Source: Citrobacter europaeus (GTDB taxonomy: Bacteria > Pseudomonadota > Gammaproteobacteria > Enterobacterales > Enterobacteriaceae). From it: DNA of 64,000 nt. The DNA is taken from assembly GCA_020099315.1 (NCBI GenBank), contig CP083650.1, positions 3,782,001-3,846,000 on the forward strand, written 5' to 3'. Below are positions 44,239-52,840 of the stretch, piece after piece. Every line of letters begins with the position of its first letter. Positions within the stretch are counted from its first letter, which is position 1. The notes beneath the pieces were generated by a model. The model was given only the letters and a program-made list of their open reading frames with translations. It was not told the origin of the DNA and made no database searches. The translations under genes and the position numbers were made by a program.

Positions 44239-44976
44239 ATGGAAAGCCCTATACCCCAGTCTGAACCCAGTTCTGCAACGCTAACTGAAGGATTCAAAGA
44301 CAGCCTGCCAATAGTCATTAGCTATATTCCGGTCGCTTTTGCATTTGGTCTCAATGCCACTCGCCTTGGCTTTTCTCCCGTTGAAAGCGTCTTTTTCTCT
44401 TGCATTATCTATGCGGGAGCCAGCCAGTTTGTCATCACCACGATGCTCGCTGCAGGCAGTTCTCTGTGGGTTGCCGCTCTGACCGTCATGGCCATGGATG
44501 TACGCCATGTTTTGTACGGCCCTTCCCTGCGTAGCCGAATCGCCCAGCGACTGAGCAAACCCAAAAGTGCGCTGTGGGCCTTTGGCCTCACCGATGAAGT
44601 CTTTGCCGCCGCAACCGCAAAGCTGGTACGGGATAACCGGCGCTGGAGTGAGAACTGGATGATTGGCATTGCGCTATGCTCATGGGCCTCCTGGGTATTT
44701 GGCACGGTGATCGGCGCGTTTTCCGGCAGCGGTTTACTTAAGGATTACCCGGCCGTTGAGGCGGCGCTGGGCTTCATGCTCCCGGCGCTGTTCATGAGCT
44801 TCCTGCTGGCCTCTTTCCAGCGTCAGCAGGCGCTCTGCGTCACTGCGGCGCTAGCCGGGGCGCTGGCTGGCGTTATGCTGTTTTCTATTCCTGCCGCCAT
44901 CCTTGCCGGCATTGTCTGCGGATGCCTGACGGCACTCATCCAGTCATTTTGGCAGGGGGGTCCTGATGAGCTATGA
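44239..44976 (+). CDS. ygaZ: Branched-chain amino acid exporter large subunit YgaZ (AzlC family)
   Basis: A 245-residue membrane protein with about six to seven helices and the AzlC signature (SYIPVAFAFGLNATRLGFSP, FSCIIYAGASQFV, ALTVMAMDVRHVLYGPSLRSR). With YgaH it exports L-valine and L-methionine in E. coli. The last 11 bases overlap ygaH. Confidence 0.94.
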   Translation: MESPIPQSEPSSATLTEGFKDSLPIVISYIPVAFAFGLNATRLGFSPVESVFFSCIIYAGASQFVITTMLAAGSSLWVAALTVMAMDVRHVLYGPSLRSRIAQRLSKPKSALWAFGLTDEVFAAATAKLVRDNRRWSENWMIGIALCSWASWVFGTVIGAFSGSGLLKDYPAVEAALGFMLPALFMSFLLASFQRQQALCVTAALAGALAGVMLFSIPAAILAGIVCGCLTALIQSFWQGGPDEL

Positions 44977-45301
44977 GGTCCTGCTGCTTGGCCTGTTGGT
45001 CGGCTGCGTGAACTACTGCTTTCGCTATTTACCGCTGCGCCTTCGAGTGGGTAATGTTCGCCCGACCAGGCGCGGCGCAACGGGCATATTACTCGACACC
45101 ATTGGCATAGCATCAATTTGCGCCCTGTTGGTGGTGTCTACCGCGCCAGAAGTGATGCACGACGCTCGTCGGTTCGTACCGACGCTGGTGGGGTTTGTCA
45201 TACTGGGCGCAAGCTTCTATAAGACCCGCAGTATCATCATTCCAACCTTACTGAGTGCTCTGGGCTACGGATTAGCCTGGAAAATGCTGGTTGGCTTATA
45301 G
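44966..45301 (+). CDS. ygaH: Branched-chain amino acid exporter small subunit YgaH (AzlD family)
   Basis: A 111-residue AzlD-type protein with four hydrophobic segments (VLLLGLLVGCVNYCFRYLP, TIGIASICALLVVSTAPEVM, TLVGFVILGASFYKTRSI). It is the obligate partner of YgaZ. Start and ygaZ stop overlap, implying coupled translation. Confidence 0.93.
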   Translation: MSYEVLLLGLLVGCVNYCFRYLPLRLRVGNVRPTRRGATGILLDTIGIASICALLVVSTAPEVMHDARRFVPTLVGFVILGASFYKTRSIIIPTLLSALGYGLAWKMLVGL

Positions 45302-45332
45302 ATAAAAGAAATCAATTTAAATAAATAATACA

Positions 45333-45361
45333 TTTACTTTATTTGTCACTGTCGTTACTAT
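45333..45361 (+). promoter_or_regulatory. mprA-emrAB promoter
   Basis: TTTACT (45333-45338) and TACTAT (45356-45361) are spaced by 17 bases, 31 bases before mprA. MprA is known to bind its own promoter; an exact operator was not assigned here. Confidence 0.55.
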
Positions 45362-45391
45362 ATCGGCTGAAATTAATGAGGTTATACCCAA

Positions 45392-45922
45392 ATGGATAGT
45401 TCGTTTACGCCCATTGAACAAATGCTAAAATTTCGCGCCAGCCGCTACGAAGAGTTCCCTTATCAGGAAGTGCTTCTGACTCGTCTCTGCATGCACATGC
45501 AGGGCAAGCTGCTGGAAAACCGCAATAAGATGCTGAAAGCTCAAGGGATTAACGAGACGTTGTTTATGGCGTTGATTACGCTGGAGTCTCAGGAAAACCA
45601 CAGTATTCAGCCCTCTGAACTGAGTTGCGCGCTCGGCTCGTCACGCACTAACGCTACCCGCATCGCGGATGAGTTAGAAAAACGTGGCTGGATCGAACGT
45701 CGCGAAAGCGATAACGATCGCCGCTGTCTGCATCTGCAATTGACCGAGAAAGGCCATGCATTTTTGCAAGAGGTATTACCGCCTCAGCACAACTGCCTGC
45801 ATCAGCTCTGGTCGTCTCTCAGCACCACCGAAAAAGATCAGCTCGAGCAAATTACCCGTAAACTTCTGACCCGTCTTGATCAGATGGAGCAGGATGGTGC
45901 GGTGTTAGAAGCGCTGCGCTAA
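45392..45922 (+). CDS. mprA: MarR-family repressor MprA (EmrR)
   Basis: A 176-residue winged-helix regulator of the MarR family. The DNA-binding region is IQPSELSCALGSSRTNATRIADELEKRGWIERRESDNDRRCLHLQLTEKG, including the wing DNDRR. It represses the emrRAB operon and is released by uncouplers and hydrophobic drugs. It is the first gene of the operon; a strong hairpin lies between it and emrA. Confidence 0.95.
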   Translation: MDSSFTPIEQMLKFRASRYEEFPYQEVLLTRLCMHMQGKLLENRNKMLKAQGINETLFMALITLESQENHSIQPSELSCALGSSRTNATRIADELEKRGWIERRESDNDRRCLHLQLTEKGHAFLQEVLPPQHNCLHQLWSSLSTTEKDQLEQITRKLLTRLDQMEQDGAVLEALR

Positions 45923-45966
45923 GGCGCCGACTCGCTCAGAAATCCAGATTTATAAATGAAAAAACC

Positions 45967-45997
45967 GACAGGCCAGCACGCACACTGCTGGCCTGTC
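45967..45997 (+). other. Strong intercistronic hairpin between mprA and emrA
   Basis: A perfect 12-bp stem, GACAGGCCAGCA (45967-45978) / TGCTGGCCTGTC (45986-45997), with a 7-base loop. No U-run follows, so it is more likely an RNA-stability or partial read-through element that sets the ratio of repressor to pump. Confidence 0.7.
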
Positions 45998-46052
45998 TGA
46001 TAAACAGGTCGGCTCAGCCGATGTGAAAAAAAAGAAGATCGTGGAGAACAAC

Positions 46053-47225
46053 ATGAGCGCAAATGCGGAGACTCAAACCCCGCAGCAACCGGTCAAGAAG
46101 AATGGCAAACGTAAAAGTACGCTGCTCCTTCTGACCTTGCTCTTTATTATCATTGCCGTGGCATATGGGATTTATTGGTTTTTAGTACTGCGTCATGTCG
46201 AAGAGACAGACGATGCGTACGTGGCAGGGAACCAGGTTCAAATCATGGCGCAGGTATCAGGCAGCGTGACGAAAGTCTGGGCTGATAACACTGACTTTGT
46301 AAAACAAGGCGATGTACTGGTCACCCTTGATCAGACGGACGCAAAACAGGCATTTGAAAAAGCCAAAACTGCGCTGGCTTCCAGCGTGCGTCAGACGCAC
46401 CAGTTGATGATCAACAGCAAGCAGTTGCAGGCCAGCATTGAAGTGCAGAGAACCGCACTGGCGCAGGCGCAAAGCGACTTTAATCGCCGTGTTCCACTGG
46501 GCAACGCCAACCTGATTGGCCGCGAAGAACTGCAACATGCGCGTGATGCTGTCGCCAGCGCGCAGGCCCAGCTTGATGTCGCAATTCAACAATATAATGC
46601 TAACCAGGCGATGATTCTGGGTAGCAAGCTGGAAGACCAGCCCGCCGTGCAACAGGCTGCCACTGAAGTGCGCAATGCCTGGCTGGCACTGGAACGTACT
46701 AAAATTGTCAGCCCAATGACCGGCTATGTTTCCCGTCGTGCCGTGCAGCCTGGCGCGCAAATTAGCCCAACCACGCCGCTGATGGCAGTTGTTCCGGCCA
46801 CTAATCTGTGGGTGGATGCTAACTTTAAAGAAACACAGCTCGCGCACATGCGTATCGGCCAACCGGCGACCGTTATCAGTGATATTTACGGCGATGACGT
46901 GAAATACACCGGTAAAGTAGTCGGCCTGGATATGGGTACGGGCAGCGCCTTCTCCCTGTTACCAGCGCAAAACGCGACCGGTAACTGGATCAAAGTCGTC
47001 CAGCGTCTGCCGGTACGTATCGAACTGGATGCGCAGCAACTGGCGCAGCATCCGCTGCGTATTGGTTTGTCTACGCTGGTAACCGTTGATACCGCTAATC
47101 GTGACGGGCAGATTCTGGCAAGCCAGGTTCGCACCACGCCGGTAGCAGAAAGTAATGCACGTGAAATCGACCTTGCTCCGGTCAATAAGATGATCGAAGA
47201 GATCGTGCGGGCCAACGCGGGCTAA
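46053..47225 (+). CDS. emrA: Membrane fusion protein EmrA
   Basis: A 390-residue periplasmic adaptor. A short cytoplasmic tail and one helix (LLLLTLLFIIIAVAYGIYWFLVL, about 25-45) are followed by a lipoyl/barrel-sandwich half (VEETDDAYVAGNQVQIMAQVSGSV), a long coiled-coil (about 95-200) and a second lipoyl half with a beta-barrel. It links EmrB to TolC. The start is the ATG at 46053 after GTGGAG; a 10-residue extension upstream is not supported by comparison with E. coli. Confidence 0.95.
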   Translation: MSANAETQTPQQPVKKNGKRKSTLLLLTLLFIIIAVAYGIYWFLVLRHVEETDDAYVAGNQVQIMAQVSGSVTKVWADNTDFVKQGDVLVTLDQTDAKQAFEKAKTALASSVRQTHQLMINSKQLQASIEVQRTALAQAQSDFNRRVPLGNANLIGREELQHARDAVASAQAQLDVAIQQYNANQAMILGSKLEDQPAVQQAATEVRNAWLALERTKIVSPMTGYVSRRAVQPGAQISPTTPLMAVVPATNLWVDANFKETQLAHMRIGQPATVISDIYGDDVKYTGKVVGLDMGTGSAFSLLPAQNATGNWIKVVQRLPVRIELDAQQLAQHPLRIGLSTLVTVDTANRDGQILASQVRTTPVAESNAREIDLAPVNKMIEEIVRANAG

Positions 47226-47240
47226 TTAAAGGTGCGTGTG

Positions 47241-48779
47241 ATGCAACAGCAAAAACCGCTGGAAGGCGCGCAGCTCGTCATTATGACGATCGCGCTGTCC
47301 CTGGCGACATTCATGCAGGTGCTGGACTCCACCATTGCTAACGTGGCGATCCCCACTATCGCCGGGAACCTGGGCTCTTCGCTGAGCCAGGGAACCTGGG
47401 TGATCACCTCTTTCGGGGTGGCGAATGCTATCTCTATTCCGATCACCGGCTGGCTGGCAAAGCGCTTTGGCGAAGTCAGGCTCTTCATGTGGTCCACAAT
47501 TGCCTTCGTCATTGCGTCCTGGGCATGTGGGATGTCCACCAGCCTGAACATGCTCATTTTCTTCCGCGTGATACAAGGGATTGTCGCCGGTCCATTAATT
47601 CCTCTGTCACAGAGCCTGTTGCTGAATAACTATCCTCCCGCCAAGCGTTCCATCGCCCTCGCGCTATGGTCGATGACGGTAATTGTTGCTCCGATATGTG
47701 GCCCTATTCTTGGGGGCTATATCAGCGACAACTATCACTGGGGCTGGATATTTTTCATCAACGTGCCAATCGGTGCTGCGGTGGTATTGATGACCCTGCA
47801 AACCCTGCGCGGACGGGAAACCAAAACCGAGCAGCGGCGCATCGACGCCATTGGTCTGGCTCTGCTGGTCATCGGTATCGGCAGTTTGCAGATTATGCTC
47901 GACCGCGGCAAAGAGCTGGACTGGTTCGCCTCGCAGGAGATTATCATCCTGACGGTGGTCGCGGTTGTCGCTATCAGCTTCCTGATCGTCTGGGAGCTTA
48001 CCGACGAGCACCCCATCGTCGATCTCTCGCTGTTTAAGTCGCGTAATTTTACCATCGGCTGCCTGTGTATCAGCCTGGCCTATATGCTCTACTTCGGCGC
48101 AATCGTCCTGCTGCCGCAGCTATTGCAGGAGGTTTACGGCTATACGGCAACCTGGGCCGGTCTGGCGTCCGCGCCGGTAGGGATCATTCCGGTGATCCTG
48201 TCGCCAATTATCGGCCGCTTTGCGCACAAGCTGGATATGCGTAGGTTGGTGACGTTCAGTTTTATTATGTATGCCGTCTGTTTCTACTGGCGTGCGTGGA
48301 CGTTCGAACCGGGTATGGACTTTGGCGCATCAGCCTGGCCGCAGTTTATTCAGGGGTTCGCGGTAGCCTGCTTCTTTATGCCACTGACGACCATCACGCT
48401 GTCCGGCTTACCGCCTGAGCGTCTGGCCGCAGCATCAAGTTTGTCGAACTTTACGCGAACGCTGGCAGGTTCTATCGGCACGTCGATTACGACAACGATG
48501 TGGACGAACCGCGAGTCGCTGCACCATGCGCAGTTAACGGAATCCGTAAACCCCTACAACCCAAATGCGCAGGCCATGTACGATAAGCTGCAGGATTTAG
48601 GGATGACGCAGCAGCAGGCGTCAGGCTGGATAGCTCAGCAGATCACCAATCAGGGTCTGATTATTTCCGCCAACGAAATCTTCTGGATGTCGGCGGGGAT
48701 CTTCCTGGTTTTGCTTGGCCTGGTGTGGTTTGCCAAACCGCCCTTCGGCGCAGGCGGTGGTGGCGGCGGCGCACACTAA
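47241..48779 (+). CDS. emrB: Multidrug MFS transporter EmrB (DHA2)
   Basis: A 512-residue, 14-helix MFS drug:H+ antiporter. Visible are the helix-1 DHA2 motif LDSTIANVAIPTIAGNLG, motif A (GWLAKRFGEVRLF) and motif C (IVAPICGPILGGYISDNYHWGWIFFINVPIG). It ends with a glycine tract and AH. It pumps uncouplers and hydrophobic antibiotics such as nalidixic acid with EmrA and TolC. The ATG at 47241 matches E. coli EmrB; three upstream codons are discarded. Confidence 0.96.
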   Translation: MQQQKPLEGAQLVIMTIALSLATFMQVLDSTIANVAIPTIAGNLGSSLSQGTWVITSFGVANAISIPITGWLAKRFGEVRLFMWSTIAFVIASWACGMSTSLNMLIFFRVIQGIVAGPLIPLSQSLLLNNYPPAKRSIALALWSMTVIVAPICGPILGGYISDNYHWGWIFFINVPIGAAVVLMTLQTLRGRETKTEQRRIDAIGLALLVIGIGSLQIMLDRGKELDWFASQEIIILTVVAVVAISFLIVWELTDEHPIVDLSLFKSRNFTIGCLCISLAYMLYFGAIVLLPQLLQEVYGYTATWAGLASAPVGIIPVILSPIIGRFAHKLDMRRLVTFSFIMYAVCFYWRAWTFEPGMDFGASAWPQFIQGFAVACFFMPLTTITLSGLPPERLAAASSLSNFTRTLAGSIGTSITTTMWTNRESLHHAQLTESVNPYNPNAQAMYDKLQDLGMTQQQASGWIAQQITNQGLIISANEIFWMSAGIFLVLLGLVWFAKPPFGAGGGGGGAH

Positions 48780-48790
48780 GCTTCTGATAA

Positions 48791-48816
48791 AAGGGATCTG
48801 CGGATCCCTTTTTTAT
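48791..48816. terminator. Bidirectional terminator between emrB and the porin gene
   Basis: AAGGGATC/GATCCCTT stem at 48791-48810, followed by TTTTTTATT on the plus strand and TTTTATC on the minus strand. It should serve both convergent genes. Confidence 0.8.
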
Positions 48817-48827
48817 TAGACTCGCGA

Positions 48828-50195
48828 TCAGAAGTAATATTTAAATCTCAGGCGCCCGCCGTAGCGTGCATCTTCGCTGTTATCGCCATTATTCGGATCG
48901 GCCTCAACCCATGAGGCATAGGCACCGAGGTAGATGTTAAAGTTTTTCATATCCAGTACGTTGGGGAACAGATATGAGGCATGAATGGTGTGAATATCAT
49001 AACTGCCAGGATCGGTTATCCAACAATCTTCCTCGCAAACGGCTTCAAGATTAGTGGCGTTGAAGGCGTCAATGTTGTTATGCGCATAGATATAACCCAG
49101 CTCAAACCGGTGCCACAACGCATTCACCCCGGCGGTAAAATCGGTCTCGTCGGTCGCATCCATATAGGCGGTGTTCAGGTTAATCACCGCACCATCTTCT
49201 GGATCGGTTTTCTGACCATCCCAGGTCATAGTAAAACCATAGCCTGTACGATCGGACTGATCGATCCACTTCCCATTCTCATAATAGCCATAGGCGTTGT
49301 TGACGACGTTACTTTCCATCGCCACCGCCGTCGAGAAGCGTCCGCTTTGCCAGGCTATCACCGGACGCACATAGGCCACGTTTTTATCGTTGGTTAAGTC
49401 CATTCCGTGGTACTGCTTCTCGGTATAGAGCGTACTGCCATTTTCCATCAATGTGTTCACTTCGAAATACCAGTTATCGATGGTTTTGCTGATCAGGAAG
49501 TTACCACCGCTGTCGCTACGCCCCCGGCCCTCTTTCATCATATATATATAACCGTAGCCATCGCTGTACAGGTCATTCGCCGTATTACCTGAATATTCAA
49601 TAAAGGTATCCTGATTCAGCGGGAACATATCGTAAGCTTCAAAGCGTCCAACCTTAATTTGCCAGTCTTTTTCCTGACCAAAAAAGAACACTGCATCATC
49701 GAGATTCATTTTTCCGGTCAGGTCTGCCAGCGGCTGAACTGAGAATCCGGCGAAATTACCGTTGTTCAGTCGTTGGTAGCCATCAAACCCTAATAGTAGA
49801 CGCCCGTTGATATCCCAACGTTCATTCGTTCCTGGCGCCCAATCTTTATTCGCAGAAGTTCTGGTTGATGTCAGACTACCAGAGCGGCTTGCCGCATCCA
49901 TATTAAACTCAACGTCGCCATAGAACTTGATATCGCTAAAACCGGATAGCGTTAACTTGGGTGGATTTTCCGTAGAGGCGGAGGGTTCAGCAGACTGTAC
50001 TTGCACCGTCGGCGCTGTGGCTACCTGCTGTTGCTTCAGCGAACGGATTTGCGACTCGGCATCAGCAGCCCGCTGCTCGGCATTAATCACACGCTGCTCC
50101 AGTTCGGCAAGACGCTGCTCAATAGCGGTATTCGCTGCCCAAAGGTTATGCGAAAAGCAAGCGCCGACCACTAGCGCTAAATATTTCACCTTCAT
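48828..50195 (-). CDS. LamB/ScrY-like carbohydrate porin with N-terminal coiled coil
   Basis: A 455-residue outer-membrane porin. A signal peptide (MKVKYLALVVGACFSHNLWA) is followed by a short coiled-coil (AIEQRLAELEQRVINAEQRAADAESQIRSL, about 22-55), as in ScrY and BglH, then an 18-strand-type LamB barrel ending ...ARYGGRLRFKYYF with the terminal Phe needed for assembly. It stands alone between emrB and luxS, without an adjacent sugar transporter. The upstream region carries a repeated TGTATACCAGAT motif and CRP-like sequences, so it is probably sugar-regulated. The sugar is unknown. Confidence 0.88.
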   Translation of the reverse strand: MKVKYLALVVGACFSHNLWAANTAIEQRLAELEQRVINAEQRAADAESQIRSLKQQQVATAPTVQVQSAEPSASTENPPKLTLSGFSDIKFYGDVEFNMDAASRSGSLTSTRTSANKDWAPGTNERWDINGRLLLGFDGYQRLNNGNFAGFSVQPLADLTGKMNLDDAVFFFGQEKDWQIKVGRFEAYDMFPLNQDTFIEYSGNTANDLYSDGYGYIYMMKEGRGRSDSGGNFLISKTIDNWYFEVNTLMENGSTLYTEKQYHGMDLTNDKNVAYVRPVIAWQSGRFSTAVAMESNVVNNAYGYYENGKWIDQSDRTGYGFTMTWDGQKTDPEDGAVINLNTAYMDATDETDFTAGVNALWHRFELGYIYAHNNIDAFNATNLEAVCEEDCWITDPGSYDIHTIHASYLFPNVLDMKNFNIYLGAYASWVEADPNNGDNSEDARYGGRLRFKYYF

Positions 50196-50480
50196 TTTTT
50201 ATCCCTAAAGTTAAATGTATACCAGATAAGATTTGATAAAAACCTCATCCACCGGCTATTAAAAGAGTCTTGTTATTACCCGGATATCTGGTGCATTCCA
50301 TTATGTTTTTCTATTCATTATTTATGTTTTTTAATTTATGTGATCAATGCGGTCTGGCATCGTTAATCATCCGCAACTTTCTGTATACCAGATCACATTT
50401 TATTATTTCTCTGGCCATGCTTTAGTTAATACGTGATGTATTTTCTTCACAAATATAATAAATACAAATTATGTTAAGCA
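50196..50480 (-). promoter_or_regulatory. Porin control region with repeated operator-like motif and CRP-like sites
   Basis: There is no gene in this AT-rich stretch. TGTATACCAGAT occurs twice (50216-50227 and 50382-50393, both in the same orientation, 166 bases apart). A related ATATCTGGTGCA lies between them near 50283. On the transcribed strand the distal copy is joined to TGTGA (AATGTGATCTGGTATACA), a CRP half-site, and a second TGTGATCA is near 50339-50346. The motif resembles half of a GntR/HutC-type operator. Confidence 0.5.
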
Positions 50481-50509
50481 ATAAAAAACCCCGGCTACAA
50501 ACCGGGGTT
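50481..50509 (-). terminator. luxS intrinsic terminator
   Basis: AACCCCGG/CCGGGGTT stem (50487-50494 with 50502-50509), followed on the minus strand by a T-run, 33 bases after the luxS stop. Confidence 0.85.
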
Positions 50510-50541
50510 AATTTAAATACTGAAACAGCTAATTAGTAAGA

Positions 50542-51057
50542 CTAAATATGCAGTTCCTGCAGTTTCTCTTTCGGCAGCGCCAGCTCTTCATTGCTGTTAA
50601 CGCGCACATCATGCTCCAGAATATGACGAGCGATATCCTGCGCTTCGCTAAGCGAGTGCATCTGATACGTACCACACTGGTAAACGTTCAGTTCTGGGAT
50701 CTGGTTTTGATCCTGCACTTTCAGCACGTCCGCCATCGCTGCTTTCCACGCGTCGGCAACTCGCTGCTCGTCCGGCGTACCAATCAGGCTCATGTAAAAG
50801 CCGGTGCGGCATCCCATCGGAGAGATATCGATAATCTCAACGCCGTTACCGTTGAGGTGATTACGCATAAAACCTGCAAACAGGTGTTCCAGCGTATGGA
50901 TACCTTTCTCAGGCATCACTTCTTTGTTCGGAATGCAGAAACGCAGATCAAACACGGTGATTGCGTCGCCATGCGGGGTGTTCATCGTTTTTGCAACCCG
51001 GACCGCGGGAGCTTCCATCCGGGTGTGATCGACAGTAAAACTATCTAACAACGGCAT
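50542..51057 (-). CDS. luxS: S-ribosylhomocysteine lyase LuxS
   Basis: A 171-residue metalloenzyme cleaving S-ribosylhomocysteine to homocysteine and DPD, the autoinducer-2 precursor. The metal site is visible as HTLEHLFAGFMRNH (two histidines), with the third ligand in the cysteine of YQCGTYQMHSL. Length equals E. coli LuxS. The gene is transcribed away from the divergent sRNA MicA. Confidence 0.97.
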   Translation of the reverse strand: MPLLDSFTVDHTRMEAPAVRVAKTMNTPHGDAITVFDLRFCIPNKEVMPEKGIHTLEHLFAGFMRNHLNGNGVEIIDISPMGCRTGFYMSLIGTPDEQRVADAWKAAMADVLKVQDQNQIPELNVYQCGTYQMHSLSEAQDIARHILEHDVRVNSNEELALPKEKLQELHI

Positions 51058-51091
51058 TTAGCCACCTCCGATAAATTTTTTAAAAATAATC

Positions 51092-51119
51092 TGAACTCTT
51101 TGTTCCGGGGCGAGTCTGA
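51092..51119 (+). promoter_or_regulatory. sigmaE-type promoter of micA
   Basis: TGAACTC (51092-51098) and TCTGA (51115-51119) are separated by 16 bases and lie 6 bases before the MicA 5' end. This matches the known sigmaE dependence of micA; the -35 deviates from GGAACTT by two bases. Confidence 0.65.
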
Positions 51120-51125
51120 GTATAT

Positions 51126-51198
51126 GAAAGACGCGCATTTGTTATCATCATCCCTGTTTTCAGAGATGAAATTTTGGCCACTCCCGAGTGGCCTTTTT
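51126..51198 (+). ncRNA. micA: Small RNA MicA (SraD)
   Basis: This 73-base segment is almost identical to E. coli MicA. The 5' part GAAAGACGCGCATTTGTTAT is the antisense region that pairs with ompA and other porin messages. A middle hairpin (CCCTGTTTTCAGAG region) and a terminator stem GGCCACTC/GAGTGGCC with TTTTT complete it. It lies between gshA and luxS, as in E. coli, and is divergent from luxS. It acts with Hfq to lower OmpA under envelope stress. Confidence 0.93.
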
Positions 51199-51206
51199 CT
51201 TTTGTA

Positions 51207-52763
51207 TCAAGCGTGCTTTTCCAGCCACACGCTAAACGGCTCAGTATCCGCCGCTTCGATCTCCTGCTGACGACGCTTTGAAGCCTCGGTTTCAGCAATA
51301 AATTCAGCTTCCTGCAATATTTCTAACGGCTCTTCACGCAGTAGATTTCGGTAAGCCTCACCCAGCGCTTTGCCCGTGCCACCGATGCCTTCATCAATCA
51401 TAGACCGAAGGATCCGTGCAGAGAAAGTCAGTTCAGGATTGTCAAAACAGGCAACCAGTTCATCACAGACCTTCTGATACTCCTCTCCCCCATCGATGCT
51501 GTCCAGCGTTTGTGCCACGCGTTTCAGATCGCGGAACAGATCTTTACCTACCTTCGGCAGCGGGAACTGGGCTGTTTCACAGCCAATGCCTAGCGTCAGC
51601 CCAGGCTTACGCCCTTCGAGGATCACACGGTTCCAGTTTTTACGCGTACACAGCAATTCATCGCTGCTCATTTCCGGGGCATCGGCCAGCGCACACCAGA
51701 CCATAAACAGATCGAGGAAGCGCACCTGCTGCTCGTCTACGCCAATCGGTGAGAACGGGTTGATATCCAGCGAGCGAACCTCGATGTACTCAATACCGCC
51801 GCGCAGAAGCGCGTCAGAAGGTGTTTCACCACGACGAGTGACACGTTTCGGGCGAATAGGCGCATACAGCTCATTTTCAATCTGCAGAACGTTGCTGTTG
51901 ATTTGCAGACGCTTACCATCCTTCTCCAGACCGATCGCCGCGTACTCCTCGGAAGGAGTTTTAATCGCGCGCTTTAATCCTGCCACATACTCATGCAAAT
52001 CGTTAAACGTAATTCCGAGATTGCTTTGCGACTTATTGGTATAGCCTAAATCACTCAGACGCAGCGACGTCGCGTATGGCAGGTAATACATCCCACAGTC
52101 GGTTTTTTCAAACGGCAGGGTTGTCGGTTTTCCTTGCAGGAAGGAGGAACAAATGGCCGGAGAGGCACCAAACAGATACGGGATAACCCAACCAAAACGG
52201 TAGTAGTTGCGGATCAGGCGGAAGTAACCTGCGGAGATCTTCTCTTTCGCATCTTCACCGTCCGTTACGCCGCATTTCGCCTGCCAGAAAGCCATCGGCA
52301 GCGAGAAATTGTAGTGTACGCCAGAGATAGTTTGCATCAACGCGCCGTAACGGTTTTTGAGGCCTTCACGGTACAGCGTTTTCAGACGACCAGTATTCGA
52401 CGTACCGTACTGCGCCAGTTCGATATCCTGGCCTTCGGCAATATAGCAAGGCATGCTCAATGGCCACATACGCTCGTCGCCCAGATTTCTGGCGGTATAA
52501 CGATGCAGATCGCGCATGAACGTGAGCATTTTCTCAATATCGTCGCCAGGAGGCGTAATAAACTCCAGCAGCGCTTCGGCAAAGTCAGTGGTTATCCATT
52601 TATGCGTTAGCGCTGAGCCTAACACCTCAGGATGACCTGTCGTTGCTAATGACCCGTCTGCATTAACGCGCAGCGTTTCGCGCTCCAGCCCACGTTGAAT
52701 CCCCTTTAACGCCTGAGGATGGTTTTCCAGCCAGGCCAGCGCCTGTGATACGTCCGGGATCAA
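51207..52763 (-). CDS. gshA: Glutamate-cysteine ligase GshA
   Basis: A 518-residue ATP-dependent enzyme making gamma-glutamylcysteine, the first step of glutathione synthesis. It has the N-terminal GIQRGLERETLRVNADG and SGVHYNFSL segments of the enterobacterial family. The start is TTG (52761-52763), preceded by GGAGG, the same start codon as in E. coli. It lies downstream of yqaB-yqaA. The stop is 8 bases from the MicA terminator on the other strand. Confidence 0.96.
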   Translation of the reverse strand: MIPDVSQALAWLENHPQALKGIQRGLERETLRVNADGSLATTGHPEVLGSALTHKWITTDFAEALLEFITPPGDDIEKMLTFMRDLHRYTARNLGDERMWPLSMPCYIAEGQDIELAQYGTSNTGRLKTLYREGLKNRYGALMQTISGVHYNFSLPMAFWQAKCGVTDGEDAKEKISAGYFRLIRNYYRFGWVIPYLFGASPAICSSFLQGKPTTLPFEKTDCGMYYLPYATSLRLSDLGYTNKSQSNLGITFNDLHEYVAGLKRAIKTPSEEYAAIGLEKDGKRLQINSNVLQIENELYAPIRPKRVTRRGETPSDALLRGGIEYIEVRSLDINPFSPIGVDEQQVRFLDLFMVWCALADAPEMSSDELLCTRKNWNRVILEGRKPGLTLGIGCETAQFPLPKVGKDLFRDLKRVAQTLDSIDGGEEYQKVCDELVACFDNPELTFSARILRSMIDEGIGGTGKALGEAYRNLLREEPLEILQEAEFIAETEASKRRQQEIEAADTEPFSVWLEKHA

Positions 52764-52840
52764 ATTGACCTCCCGCCTGTCAAAATCGTTTTAATTAGCA
52801 TAATGGTATTGGTTACCCTGTAGGCTATCTCACAACACAA

